Source: Boesenbergia rotunda (lineage: Eukaryota > Streptophyta > Magnoliopsida > Zingiberales > Zingiberaceae). Taken from it: 64,000 nucleotides of DNA. The stretch is taken from positions 124,001 to 188,000 of the forward strand of contig JAGFNQ010002605.1 of the NCBI GenBank assembly GCA_024364735.1, given 5' to 3'. Under the pieces are notes generated by a model that saw only the letters and a program-made list of their open reading frames with translations, did no database searches and was not told the DNA's origin. Made by a program: the position numbers and the translations under genes. Below are positions 11,300 to 21,861 of the stretch, piece after piece. Numbering within the stretch: position 1 is the stretch's first letter; every line of letters begins with the position of its first letter.

Positions 11300-14013
11300 A
11301 TAATAATTGGTAACTTCCACTTGTACTCTTTCTATCTAACTTACAACCAACATAATCAGAGTCAGAATATCCTAATAATTCAAAAGTGGAAGTCCTAGGA
11401 TACCAAATCCCTACATTTAGGGTACCCTTAATGTACCTTAGAACTCTTTTTAGGGCTGCTAAGTGGGATTCCTTAGCACAAGTTTGGTATCTAGCACACA
11501 TTCCTACAGAAAACAAGATATCAAGTCTACTAGCAGTTAAGTACAGTAAGCTACCAATCATGCTTCGGTATAACTTTAGATCTACAGGTTTACCCTCAGG
11601 GTCATTATCAATTTTGACATTAGAAGCCATAGGGGTACTTAAGCTTTTAGAATTGTCCATTTTGAATTTCTTTATTAACTCTTTGGCATATTTGGATTGG
11701 TGAACATAATTATCATCTCTAGTTTGCTTAATTTGTAACCCTACGAAAAAGTTGAGCTCACCCACTAAGCTCATTTCGAATTCACTTTCCATTATTTTTA
11801 CAAATTCTTTTAGAAAATTAGAGTTAGAGGATCCAAATATTATATCATCAACATATATTTGTGCAATAAAAATATCTTTTTCTAAGGTTTTAACAAAAAG
11901 TGTGGAGTCAATTTGACCTTGGTTAAATTCCTTAAAAATTAAGTAGGTTGATAGGCGTTCATACTAAGCCCTAGGTGCTTGTTTTAACCCATAAAGTGCT
12001 TTTTTAAGTTTAAAAACATATTCAAGTTTTTCTAGGTCCTCAAATCCTGGGGTTGCCCTACATAACCTTCTTCTTTAATAAACCCATTTAGAAAAGTAGA
12101 CTTGACATCCATTTGACATAGCTTAAACCCTCTATGGGCTGCAAAGGCTAACAACATTCTAATTGACTCAAGTTTGGCTACTGGGGCATAGGTTTCATCA
12201 TAGTCTAATCCTTCAACCTGATTGAACCCCTTTAGCTACTAAGCGGGCTTTATTTCTAACAATTTCCCCTTGATCATTTAGTTTGTTTCTAAAAACCCAC
12301 TTAGTATCTATAATAGATTTGCCCTCAGGTTTAGGTACTAGTTCCAAGACTTGGTTTCTTTCAAATTGGGCTAACTCCTCTTGCATAGCTATAATCCAAT
12401 CAGGGTCAGGTAGGGCTTCCTCTATAGTCTTAGGTTCAATTTTTGAAATGAGTGCTATCTGACTAAGATTTCTATAGAAGGACCTAGTTCTGACTCCTAA
12501 GGTTGGATCACCCATAATTTGATCAAAAGGATGATTGAGTCTGGGTTTCTTTGTCCTTCTAGAACTAGGTTTAGCCTCAGGTCCGACTGGATGATTCCGT
12601 TCAGTGTTTGGTTCAACTACTTGGTTTGGTTCAGTTATTGGTTCAGTTGATACCTCAGTAGTTGGTTCAAGTATTAGTTTATTTAGTGGTTCAATTGATG
12701 ATTCAATTATTGGTTCACTGTCTTCTTGATCAAGATTTGATTGGTTTAAATTTTGATTATCTTTTTGTTCAACTTCTTCATCAAAAATTAAATTAGTAGT
12801 CTCTTCAATTTTTTGGTTTTGTCTATTATAAACCCTATAGGCTCTACTAGTTGTTGAATATCCTAAGAGTATCCCTGGGGTTGACTTAGATTGAAACTTA
12901 CTGAGGTAGTCCTTAGTGTTCAAGATATGGAATTTGCACCCAAAGACCCTTAGGTAGTGTAGGTTAGGCAATCTATGATAATATAGTTCATAAGGGGTTT
13001 TATTGTACCTTTTATTAATTAGGACTCTATTTTGAACACAGCATGTCGTACTTACTGCTTCTGCTCAAAATTGGTTAGCTAGGTTATATTCATTGAGCAC
13101 GGTTCTAGCGGCTTCCTATTTTTTCTCTCTAGTATCCCATTTTGTTGGGGGGTTCTAGGACAGGAAAATTCATGAATATACCCATTGAGTTTGTAGAATT
13201 CCTCAAATCTTTGATTTTCAAACTCTCCCCCGTGATCACTCCTAAGTCTTTTAATTTTAGTATCATTTTGATTTTCAATCATTTTGCATAAGTCAATAAA
13301 TAAGTTCAAGGTTTCATCTTTAGTTTTCAGGAACCTAACCCAGGTAAACCTAGAGTAATCGTCGATAATTACTAAGTAGTACTAATTCCCGCTTAGTGAG
13401 CTGACTCCAAGTGAATCAAATAGGTCAAGGTGCAGGAGCTCAAGTGTGGTTTCGGTTAAGTCTGATTGATTTGGTTTGTGAGTAGACTTAGTTTGTTTAC
13501 CTTGTTTACATGAGTTACAAATTATGTTCTCAAAATTCTTGATTTTAGGTACACCTTTAATTAAACCAAGTTGAGTAATTTTAGAAATTAGCTTGACATG
13601 AGTGTGACCTAATCTCCTATGCCAAAGGTTAGATTCTTCTAATTGCGTCAGAAAGCATTTTGGTACTAAGGGTAGATTAATAGTGTAAACATTATTTTTC
13701 CTAGTACCCTTAAGCATTATTCTGAGTCTTGGAGGTTTCTAATAAGGCAGTCAGAGTTGGTGAAGGTAACTATGTAACCAGTATCACAGAGTTGACTAAT
13801 ACTAAGCAAATTGAACTTAAAATTTTCAACCAAGAGTACTTTCTTAATAATGAAATCAGATTTAAGTTCAATGTTACCTGGCCCAATTACTTTGAGTGTA
13901 GCATTGTTGCCAAATGCTACTGAGCCTAGGTTCTTAAACTTGATTTTGGTGAATTTCAATTTGTCTCCAGTCATGTGTCTGGAGCATCCACTATCCAACA
14001 TCCACTGGTCCAA
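11300..14013 (-). pseudogene. pol: Element H pol: protease, integrase, reverse transcriptase, partial RNase H
   Basis: The order is protease with DSG in WMLDSGCSRHMTG (about 14000), GAG-pre-integrase with WHRRLGHTH and CNSCKQGKQTKS (13620-13490), integrase core with DDYSRF, SDHGGEF and ERKNR (13370-13110), integrase tail LRVFGCKFH (about 12940), RT beginning DPDWIIAMQEE (about 12400), an intact YVDD box (11855-11844), and RNase H start with KLDRKSTSG (about 11330). It is a single copia-type polyprotein. Breaks include a stop replacing Trp at about 13382, losses around 13079-12971, and a shift near 12213. The reading frame ends where element A inserted. Confidence 0.88.
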
Positions 14014-14631
14014 ATCTTATTGTTCCTACACATAAAGTATTTATTGATTTGAATCCATTAGAGTTAGGGATAGCTTAAATTGAATTTCACTACCTAGTCT
14101 GTCTCACCCATATCTAATGTTATTGAACATGTTAACCTTATGGGTTTTGTGAGACAGGTTTAAAAAGGTTTAAATCTTTGAAAAACGATTAATTTTAAAA
14201 TGTTGAATTAATTTTGAAAACAAAATTGTTGAGTTTAGTATTATTGATTTTGAAAATATGTTTTGATCTAAGATTAATTGAAATTTGTGTTAGATTCAAA
14301 TTTATTAAATAGTAAATTGAGTTTGAATTTTGAAAATTGGCTTCCAGGTCTTGGCGAGACACAGAGGCCTTCTTTGGCCATAGCGTTATTGGAGCGACAA
14401 CCCTTTCCTTGACAAAGCCTTTTATCGAAATTTCATTTTCAAATTACTTCTTGAAAAATTTTGGTCTAACTAGTTTAGGTCTTGGATCGGTTGCTTCGGC
14501 TAGTTCCACCAGACTAAACAGACTAAGTAGGGTATACTTGACCTAATTAGAAGGGCTTCCCTAACGTACTATCATCTCACCTCCACCTAATACTATGTTG
14601 TTCAAATTTCAAGTAAATCATTTGTCCTTAA
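14014..14631 (-). other. Element H gag-pol spacer with conserved block and hairpin
   Basis: It contains a perfect 9-bp inverted repeat, CTGTCTCAC (14100-14108) with GTGAGACAG (14150-14158), loop about 41 nt. A block at about 14337-14590 is conserved in C, D, F and I. In the sense direction the block opens with GGTGAGATGATAGTACG and ends near CCAAGACCTGGAAGCC. Stops occur at the same places in the copies, so it is not coding. Element I is inserted at its gag-side edge. Confidence 0.7.
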
Positions 14632-16091
14632 TGTAGGACCGGTGCCGTCGATAGAGGGGGGGTGAATATCGACCGTTCAAAAACCTTTCGGAAAACTTCG
14701 TAAAACTCTCGTTCTGGACTTAGAATATTAGTAGCGCAGCGGAAAATAAATAGAACAAAAACAAAGCAAGGGACACGGCAGGTTTATTTACTTGGTTCCC
14801 AACCCCCCAGGGTCAGTACGTCCAAGGCCTATGTACTCGGCGTTGAGTCCACTAGTAGTCTCCTTTCCGAAATTTCCGGAGGCGGAGAAACCCGACTTAC
14901 AGTGCAATATTACAAGCAATAATATAGAAAATGAATACTGTAAATTAATTGCAAACCAAACATAAAATATGATGCTCGGCCGATCTGGACCTCCGAAGTG
15001 CCGTGCACTTCCTCCTGGAGCCTCCCGGTCACAGAACCTCGTCTTTAGCGTGTTGTCGTCAGTCGGAATGATCAGATTCGCAGTTAGAAAGTGTGTTTGA
15101 AGCAGAGGGGTCGAGACCCCTTTTATAGCACTCCTGGGGGCGCCCTAGTCGCTGGGGGCGCCCCGGAAGACTCGGTCAAACCTCATCCTTGCGCCTACCT
15201 CGCCGTAGGGGATAAGATCTTTGACCAGGGCGCCCCGGACGCTCAGGGCGCCCCCGTGGAGGCTTATCCTGTGTTCTGGCTTCGAAACAGCAAAACAGCT
15301 ACTAATCAGGGCGCCCCGGACGCTCCGGGCGCCCCGGTTGACACCTGTTCTGCATGCACACGTTTCCTGCCTGTTTAGCACTACCTGGGGCCGCCCCCCT
15401 TGCTGGGGGCGCCCTGGTTAGAGCCTCCAGCAGCCTTTTTGCCTGTTTTAGCTGCTTTGTCTCCGGTTCTTAATACCTGCAAGATTCATATACACAAAGC
15501 ATGGATACATATAATGTTAGCCTTAGTGACTTGGTTCGGACTTCGGATTTGCACGAAACCCTAGGTCGAACCGACGCAAACTCTTACCCCCGAGAAAGCG
15601 CCTTTCACCTACTCCATTCAGGAGACGGTTGCCGCCCGGTCCTTCGGGTGGACTGTTGCCTAGCCGCCCTTCGCTAGGTCTTGGATACCAAGCATCCCTT
15701 CGCTTGGTGCCTAGCAGCCCTTCGCTAGGTCTTGTTTCCCTGATAGCCCTTCGTCAGGTGCCCAGCAGCCCTTCGCTAGGACTTGTTCCCCTGACAACCC
15801 TTCGTCAGGTGCCTAGCAGCCCTTCGCTAGGACTTATTTTCCTGACAGCCCTTCGTTAGGTGCCTAGCAGCCCTTCGCTAGGTCTTTTCTTTCTGGCAAC
15901 CCTTCGCCAGAGCCTAGCAGCCCTTCGCTAGGTCTTAGGGTTTCCATGCCTAGCTTAACTAGGACTTTTCTCAGGCTTAGGTTACTTCTCCTTCGCTCTC
16001 CTTTGTCTGTTCAACATATTACTGACTTAAGTACATTGTCAAACATTAAAACACATAAAGGAGAACATCATTGATGCAACTTGCACCAACA
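14632..16091 (-). repeat. Element I 3' LTR
   Basis: On the minus strand it runs from TGTTGGTGCAAG at 16091 to CTACA at 14632. It contains a mini-hairpin array (about 15650-15935; arms CCTAGC/GCTAGG, CCTGAC/GTCAGG, CCAAGC/GCTTGG and CTGGC/GCCAG around CCCTT), a GGGCGCCC palindrome array (15135-15420), a TATA box CTATAAAAGGGG (about 15118-15129), and the CCCCCTCTATCGAC end. The ORFs at 15091-15421 and 15629-15859 are translations of these arrays. Confidence 0.92.
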
Positions 16092-16105
16092 ATCTCCCCC
16101 TTTTT
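16092..16105 (-). other. Polypurine tract of element I
   Basis: AAAAAGGGGGAGAT on the minus strand, abutting the TGTTGG start of the 3' LTR. Confidence 0.88.
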
Positions 16106-17600
16106 GATGTTTGACAATAACTTAAGTTAGATTGGTTTAAGGGGCTAAATTACTATCCTTGGGATAGAAAAACTAAAAGGTATAGGTTTTGGGAGAGTAA
16201 AAAATTTTCTAACTGAAAAAAATTCTAACTTAAGAACTCTCTCCCCCTTTGTCATGCATCAAAAAAACTTGCATCAACAATAAAAAAACTTTAAATTTTT
16301 GTTTTGAAAATACTTAGTGCAATTTTGTTTTTAAAAAAATTGCATAAATTTGAAAAATTCTCTAGGTTTAAAATATAAGTACTTTGAAAAGATGATTTGT
16401 AAGGAGTGCAAGTACTTTTAAAAGATTATTTAAATCCCTTTTTGAAAAAATATAAGTATATTTTTTGAGAAATTAAGTACTTAACAATACATTTGAAAAT
16501 ATTTTTTTTTCAAAATTAAGAATATTGGTTTTGAAAGACATAAGTACTTTTTTTTTGAAAATATTTTACTTGATTGAGTTTCTTTTCCAGTCTGACACCA
16601 TCCTAGGAAACCTTGTTGACCACAAGGGCATTTCTTAAGTGTCCTGGAAAGTTTTCAAACAAGTAAATATTATTATAAATTTTTAAGAAAAATGATAATA
16701 TTTCACAAAGTATGTGCTGAAAAACTGTGTGAATTTTGAAGATCTAATATTTTACTTAACTTGGTTTATTTTCCAGTCTGACACTATCCTAGGAAACCTT
16801 GTTGACCACAAGGACATTTCCTAAGTGTCCTGGGAATTTTCCAACCTAAGTAACTATTATTTCAAAATCATTTCATAAGTCACACAAATTTTAACAAGTG
16901 GTATTTTGAAAAACATAGATTTTTAGTATTTTAAAAGCATGTAATTGAATAATTCTTTTAATTTGACCTCCCCCTAAACTTGACTCAGTCCTGGGAAGCT
17001 TGTTGACCACAAGTACTCTTCCTTTGAGTCTTAAGGTTTGATTCAAATCAAAGGAATTTTCTAATAATAAAAAATAGTTTAAGACTTGAAAAAATTTGAC
17101 TCAGACTTCCCCTAAATCTGACACATCCTAGGAGTCCTTTTTAGATTATGAAGTGGACCTTCCTCTGTGTCTTTAGGGTTTATCAGAATCAACAGAACAG
17201 GTAAACATTTGATATTTGCAATAGGTAAAATCTTTTTTCGAAAAGCCACAAGTGATAACGATTAAAGCATGATTTTCGAAAAGATATTTTCAAATAATAG
17301 TAATGTTTTTAAAGTGCAGTTTGAAAAATATGAAAAGCACTCCCCCTGCATCAATGTCGTTTGACTCTATCTAAGTGCCCTAAGGAACTTTAGTGCTGTC
17401 CTAAGAGGCTTGTGTCTAATTGCGTGAGTCAATCAATTTTTGAAAACAATATACCTTTTTGAAAAATATGTAATATATATAATCAATCAGACAAGCATGA
17501 ATTCCATAAAAACATTATTATGTTAAAGCTCTATTTTGAAAAATATATTTTTAGGAAAATATTCTAACAATTTTGAAAAACAATTTTGAAAAATATTTTT
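16106..17600 (-). repeat. Element I 3' interior: diverged tandem repeats, no gene
   Basis: A segment with CCAGTCTGACAC, ATCCTAGGAAACCTTG and TTGACCACAAG recurs at about 16585-16650 and 16772-16840 (about 185 bp apart). Weaker copies lie near 16980-17040 and 17110-17170. Between them lie A/T runs built on TTTTGAAAAA. No ORF longer than chance is present. Confidence 0.7.
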
Positions 17601-17618
17601 CAATTCATTAGTCCTTAA

Positions 17619-18030
17619 CATCTCACCCATTTTAGATGTATCAATACAACAAGCATGATTGCCTTATAGGTGTATTGTGAGATGCTTGAATCATTTTCCA
17701 CTATTAAATCTAAGATTTAATTGAAATTTGTGTTAGATTCGAATTTGACAAAAGATAATTTGAATTTGAATTTCAGAAATTGACTTCCAAGTCTTGGCGA
17801 GGCACTAGGCCTTCTTTGGCCGTAGCCTTATGGGATCATCCACCCTTTCCTTGACAAAGCCTTTTAATGAAATTTCATTTTCAAATTAAATTAGGTCATT
17901 TTCTGGTCTAACTAGCTTGGGTCTTGGATCGGTAGCTTCGGCTGGTTTCACCAGTCTAAAGAGACCAAGTAGACTTGATCTTATTAGAGTTGGTTTCCCC
18001 AACGTACTATCATCTCACCTCCTCCCAATA
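17619..18030 (-). other. Element I copy of the conserved hairpin and inter-gene block
   Basis: The stem CATCTCAC (17619-17626) pairs with GTGAGATG (17677-17684). Compared with the H and C stems, a C-G/G-C core is kept while other pairs change on both sides. The block at about 17775-18020 keeps GGTGAGATGATAGTACG and GGCCAAAGAAGGCC. Because element I has no pol, conservation here argues for a nucleic-acid-level role or recent descent from a gag-pol element. Confidence 0.68.
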
Positions 18031-18289
18031 CTATGTTGCCAAATTTCAATTATCTTTTTCTTATGACCTTTCTAAATTATGCATAAAAATTAAATATGAA
18101 TGACATGTCATATATTTTAAAGGAAAATAGCAAATGCATGGCATGGCAATTATGCATGAGTCAAACAACTCAAGACATTTTATTTTTGTTTCTAAGAATG
18201 TATCAAATTCTCGATTTGATACATATCGTGTGAACCTGCGAATATGTCAACCCACTTTGACATATTTGATTTTATTGAATTAATTGTTG

Positions 18290-19240
18290 CGGTTTGGGTA
18301 AGGTTTTAGTTTGGTTCAGGTTTAAGTGATTTAAGATTGGATTTAGTTGAATTAAAATTGAGTTAATTTGAATTTAATTGAATTAAAGTTGAGTTAATTT
18401 GAATTTAATTGAAAAGTGAATTAATTTGAATTAATTGAATTAAAGTGAATTTATTGAATTAATTTGAATTAAGGTGAATTAATTGAATTAATTTGAATTT
18501 AATTGAATTTAAGTGGATTAATTGGAGATTATAATGATTAAGGATTAATTAATTGATGTTGAATTAATTAAAGTTGAATTAATTTGAATTATTTAGACTT
18601 ATTTAAGATTTAATTAATTAATTTGAATTATTTTAAATTATTTAATGTTTAATTTATTAGAATTTGAATTATTAAGAATTAATTAATTCGAATTTGAATT
18701 ATTAATATTTAATTGAATTTGAATTATTAAAAATTAATTAAGATTTGATTTGAATTTAATTAATATTTAATATTTAAGATTTATTTTGAATTTAATTAAT
18801 TATTTGAATTAATTCGAATTGAATTATTTGAATTAATTTGAATTTCATTGAATTATTTGAATTAATTTGAATTTAATTGAATTATTTGAATTAATTCGAA
18901 TTTAATTGAATTATTTGAATTAATTCGAATTTAATAGAATTATTTGAATTAATTCGAATTTAATTGAATTATTTGAATTAATTCGAATTTAATTGAATTA
19001 TTTGAATTAATTCGAATTTAATAGAATTATTTGAATTAATTCGAATTTAATTGAATTATTTGAATTAATTCGAATTTAATTGAATTATTTGAATTAATTC
19101 AATTAATGTTATAGTGATTAATTTGGATTTAATTTTAATATTTAATTCGAAGTTAATTAGGATTAAATTAAGATTTAATTCGAATTTAATTAGGATTAAA
19201 TTAAGATTTAATTTGAATATAATTAGGATTAAATTAAGAT
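18290..19240. repeat. AT-rich minisatellite inside element I
   Basis: Almost 1 kb is built from GAATTAATT, GAATTTAATT and TTATTTGAA words. From about 18790 to 19110 it resolves into about ten tandem 29-bp units containing GAATTATTTGAATTAATTCG. It starts right after the stop of the gag-like ORF, and the last codons of that ORF already fall in it. Confidence 0.85.
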
Positions 19241-20287
19241 TTAATTCGAATTATAATGATTAATTAATAATTGTGGGTTTAAATTCGTCATTTTCATTAT
19301 TTCAAAAATTTCTCCTTCATTTTTATCTTTCTTTTTAAGTTTTTCTAATAATTTTGATTTATTTGAATTTTTGTAATTTTTATTAATTATGGCCTTTATC
19401 TTAGAGAGTTCTATATCCTCCTCAAGATTAGATTTTTCAATATTCTCATAGTACGTGGAGTAAATTGGGCCACTAGTTAAAGTTTTATAGTAATATTCAA
19501 TATTATCTATGATTAAATTATTATCTAGGAGAATTTTATCTTCAAAGTTATCCTCAGAATTATCCTCAGATATATTTTCAATATGTTTAAGATTTTCAGG
19601 ATTAATTACGAATTTATCTTTAAGATATTCAAATTTGAATTCGGATTTATCCTTAGGATATTCAAATTTGAATTTGGATTTATCCTTAGGATATTCAAAT
19701 TTGAATTCCGAATTATCCTTAGGATTAATTTTGTCTGAATTAAGATTATCAGAAATAATTTTATCAGAAAAATTATCAAATTCAGATAAATTATCAGAAT
19801 TAATTTTATCAGTATTAATATTTTCAGAATTAATATTAGAAATTTCTGAATTGATATTCTGAATTAAACAATTAATTTCTGATATTTTAGTTGTATTCAC
19901 ATTTTGTAATTTATCATGCAAAATATTTAATCTACTATGCAGTAAATTTAATTTTTCAGGAAAATTAACTGAATTATCACATAGTAGTGCAGGATCTTGT
20001 AAAATTTTTGGAACATATATTTTTCGTACCTTTGCCGGACATTTGTTTTTGTAGTGTCCGAATTTTTCGCACTTGAAGCATTGCACGTGATCCTTGTTTT
20101 TCCGGACTCCTGGCGCTGGTATCTCCTTTGCAGCCGGTGACGAACGATTCTTACGAGTAGGGCACTGATTTTTGTAGTGCCCTCTCTCCCTGCACGTGAA
20201 ACAGATAATATGGAATTTAAAAATGGACATTTTAAAATTAAAAGTACCTGATTCACCCCTGGGCTCCCCCTCAACTCCTGGCGTCAT
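19241..20287 (-). CDS. gag: Element I gag-like protein: two CCHC zinc knuckles and Asn/Asp/Lys/Ser-rich tail
   Basis: I start it at the ATG at 20287 (MTPGVEGEP), just inside the element; the longer frame to 20389 runs back into the LTR. It encodes 348 residues and is uninterrupted. After about 20 residues come two nucleocapsid knuckles, CFTCRERGHYKNQC (about residues 31-44) and CFKCEKFGHYKNKC (about 69-82). The remainder is Asn, Asp, Ser, Lys and Glu rich, with a 12-13-residue repeat (SEFKFEYPKDK, three to four copies) near 19620-19720, ending in KLLEKLKKKDKNEGE. No capsid domain, protease or polymerase is present. A role in binding retroelement RNA is inferred from the knuckles; the tail resembles nothing I can name. 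The tail's strand composition mirrors the adjacent AT repeat, so part of it may be expanded repeat. Confidence 0.72.
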   Translation of the reverse strand: MTPGVEGEPRGESGTFNFKMSIFKFHIICFTCRERGHYKNQCPTRKNRSSPAAKEIPAPGVRKNKDHVQCFKCEKFGHYKNKCPAKVRKIYVPKILQDPALLCDNSVNFPEKLNLLHSRLNILHDKLQNVNTTKISEINCLIQNINSEISNINSENINTDKINSDNLSEFDNFSDKIISDNLNSDKINPKDNSEFKFEYPKDKSKFKFEYPKDKSEFKFEYLKDKFVINPENLKHIENISEDNSEDNFEDKILLDNNLIIDNIEYYYKTLTSGPIYSTYYENIEKSNLEEDIELSKIKAIINKNYKNSNKSKLLEKLKKKDKNEGEIFEIMKMTNLNPQLLINHYNSN

Positions 20288-20324
20288 TGCTCCGTCGGCG
20301 GTTAGTCCGGTGAAGAGCGGCTCG

Positions 20325-20338
20325 GCTCTGATACCAAT
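20325..20338 (-). other. Primer binding site, element I
   Basis: ATTGGTATCAGAGC follows the CTACA end of the 5' LTR and matches the initiator tRNA-Met 3' end. D uses the same ATTGG variant, while A, C, E and F use AGTGG. Confidence 0.9.
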
Positions 20339-21782
20339 TGTAGGACCGGTGCCGTCGATAGAGGGGGGGGGTGAATATCGACCGTTCAAAAACCTTTCGG
20401 AAAACTTCGTAAAACTCTCGTTCTGGACTTAGAATATTAGTAGCGCAGCGGAAAATAAATAGAACAAAAACAAAGCAAGGGACACGGCAGGTTTATTTAC
20501 TTGGTTCCCAACCCCCCAGGGTCAGTACGTCCAAGGCCTATGTACTCGGCGTTGAGTCCACTAGTAGTCTCCTTTCCGGAATTTCCGGAGGCGGAGAAAC
20601 CCGACTTACAGTGCAATATTACAAGCAATAATATAGAAAATGAATACTGTAAATTAATTGCAAACCAAACATAAAATATGATGCTCGGCCGATCTGGACC
20701 TCCGAAGTGCCGCGCACTTCCTCCTGGAGCCTCCCGGTCGCAGAACCTCGTCTTTAGCGTGTTGTCGTCAGTCAGAATGATCAGATTCACAGTTAGAAAG
20801 TGTGTTTGAAGCAGAGGGGTCGAGACCCCTTTTATAGCACTCCTGGGGGCGCCCTAGTCGCTGGGGGCGCCCTGGAAGACTCGGTCAAACCTCATCCTTG
20901 CGGCTACCTCGCCGTAGGGGATAAGATCTTTGACCAGGGCGCCCCGGACGCTCAGGGCGCCCCCGTGGAGGCTTATCCTGTGTTCTGGCTTCGAAACAGC
21001 AAAACAGCTACTAATCAGGGCGCCCCGGTTGACACATGTTCTGCATGCACACGTTTCCTGCCTGTTTAGCACTACCTGGGGGCGCCCCCCTTGCTGGGGG
21101 CGCCCTGGTTAGAGCCTCCAGCAGCCTTTTTGCCTGTTTTAGCTGCTTTGTCTCCGGTTCTTGATACCTGCAAGATTCATATACACAAAGCATGGATACA
21201 TATAATGTTAGCCTTAGTGACTTGGTTCAGACTTCGGATTTGCACGAAACCCTAGGTCGAACCGACGCAAACTCTTACCCTCGAGAAAGCGCCTTTCACC
21301 TACTCCTTTCAGGAGACGGTTGCCGCCCGGTCCTTCGGGTGGACTGTTGCCTAGCCGCCCTTCGCTAGGTCTTGGATACCAAGCATCCCTTCGCTTGGTG
21401 CCTAGCAGCCCTTCGCTAGGTCTTGTTTCCCTGACAGCCCTTCGTCAGGTGCCCAGCAGCCCTTCGCTAGGACTTGTTCCCCTGACAACCCTTCGTCAGG
21501 TGCCTAGCAGCCCTTCGCTAGGACTTATTTTCCTGACAGCCCTTCGTCAGGTGCCTAGCAGCCCTTCGCTAGGTCTTTTCTTTCTGGCAACCCTTCGTCA
21601 GAGCCTAGCAGCCCTTCGCTAGGTCTTAGGGTTTCCATGCCTAGCTTAACTAGGACTTTTCTCAGGCTTAGGTTACTTCTCCTTCGCTCCCCTTTGTCTG
21701 TTCAACATATTACTGACTTAAGTACATTGTCAAACATTAAAACACATAAAGGAGAACATTATTGATGCAACTTGCACCAACA
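20339..21782 (-). repeat. Element I 5' LTR
   Basis: Nearly identical to 14632-16091. It contains a TATA box CTATAAAAGGGG (20826-20837), a GGGCGCCC array (about 20845-21110) upstream of it, and a mini-hairpin array (about 21340-21640) further upstream. About 18 bases of one palindrome unit are missing compared with the 3' copy, so arrays change by unit loss. Confidence 0.92.
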
Positions 21783-21861
21783 CTTAATCTAACCAGTCCT
21801 AAATCTAAGCATGATAATTAAAAATTAAAAAATAAACACGCAAACAAGCAATTCAGTAAAA
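21783..21861 (-). other. Element H spacer, gag side
   Basis: A short non-coding link between the cttaa duplication and the gag stop codon. It joins 14631 when element I is removed; the joined sequence matches element C around 35850-35910. Confidence 0.7.

Larger units (their letters stand above)
14632..21782 (-). mobile_element. Element I: non-autonomous copia-like element with knuckle-only gag
   Basis: Complete 7151-bp element with cttaa duplications at 14627-14631 and 21783-21787, two near-identical LTRs (1460 and 1444 bp), a primer site and a polypurine tract. The only gene is a short gag-like ORF without capsid at 19241-20287. The rest is AT-rich repeats plus the same conserved block and hairpin found in autonomous relatives. 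By eye the LTRs differ at under about 20 sites plus one roughly 18-bp array deletion, so this is among the youngest insertions here. Confidence 0.92.

Noticed and set aside
14337..14546. Plus-strand ORF across the conserved block of element H
   Set aside because: It is antisense to the element; relatives at 17775, 35565, 49830 and 58325 do not keep this frame, so the conservation is not for this protein.
15091..15859. ORFs rich in APRTLRAP and PSSPSLGL repeats (also 20800-21622)
   Set aside because: They lie wholly in the LTR arrays of element I and appear on both strands; low-complexity translation of repeats.
19509..19862. Plus-strand ORF with LSLGYSNLN repeats
   Set aside because: It is the antisense of the repeated tail of the element I gag-like ORF; the minus frame has the zinc knuckles.
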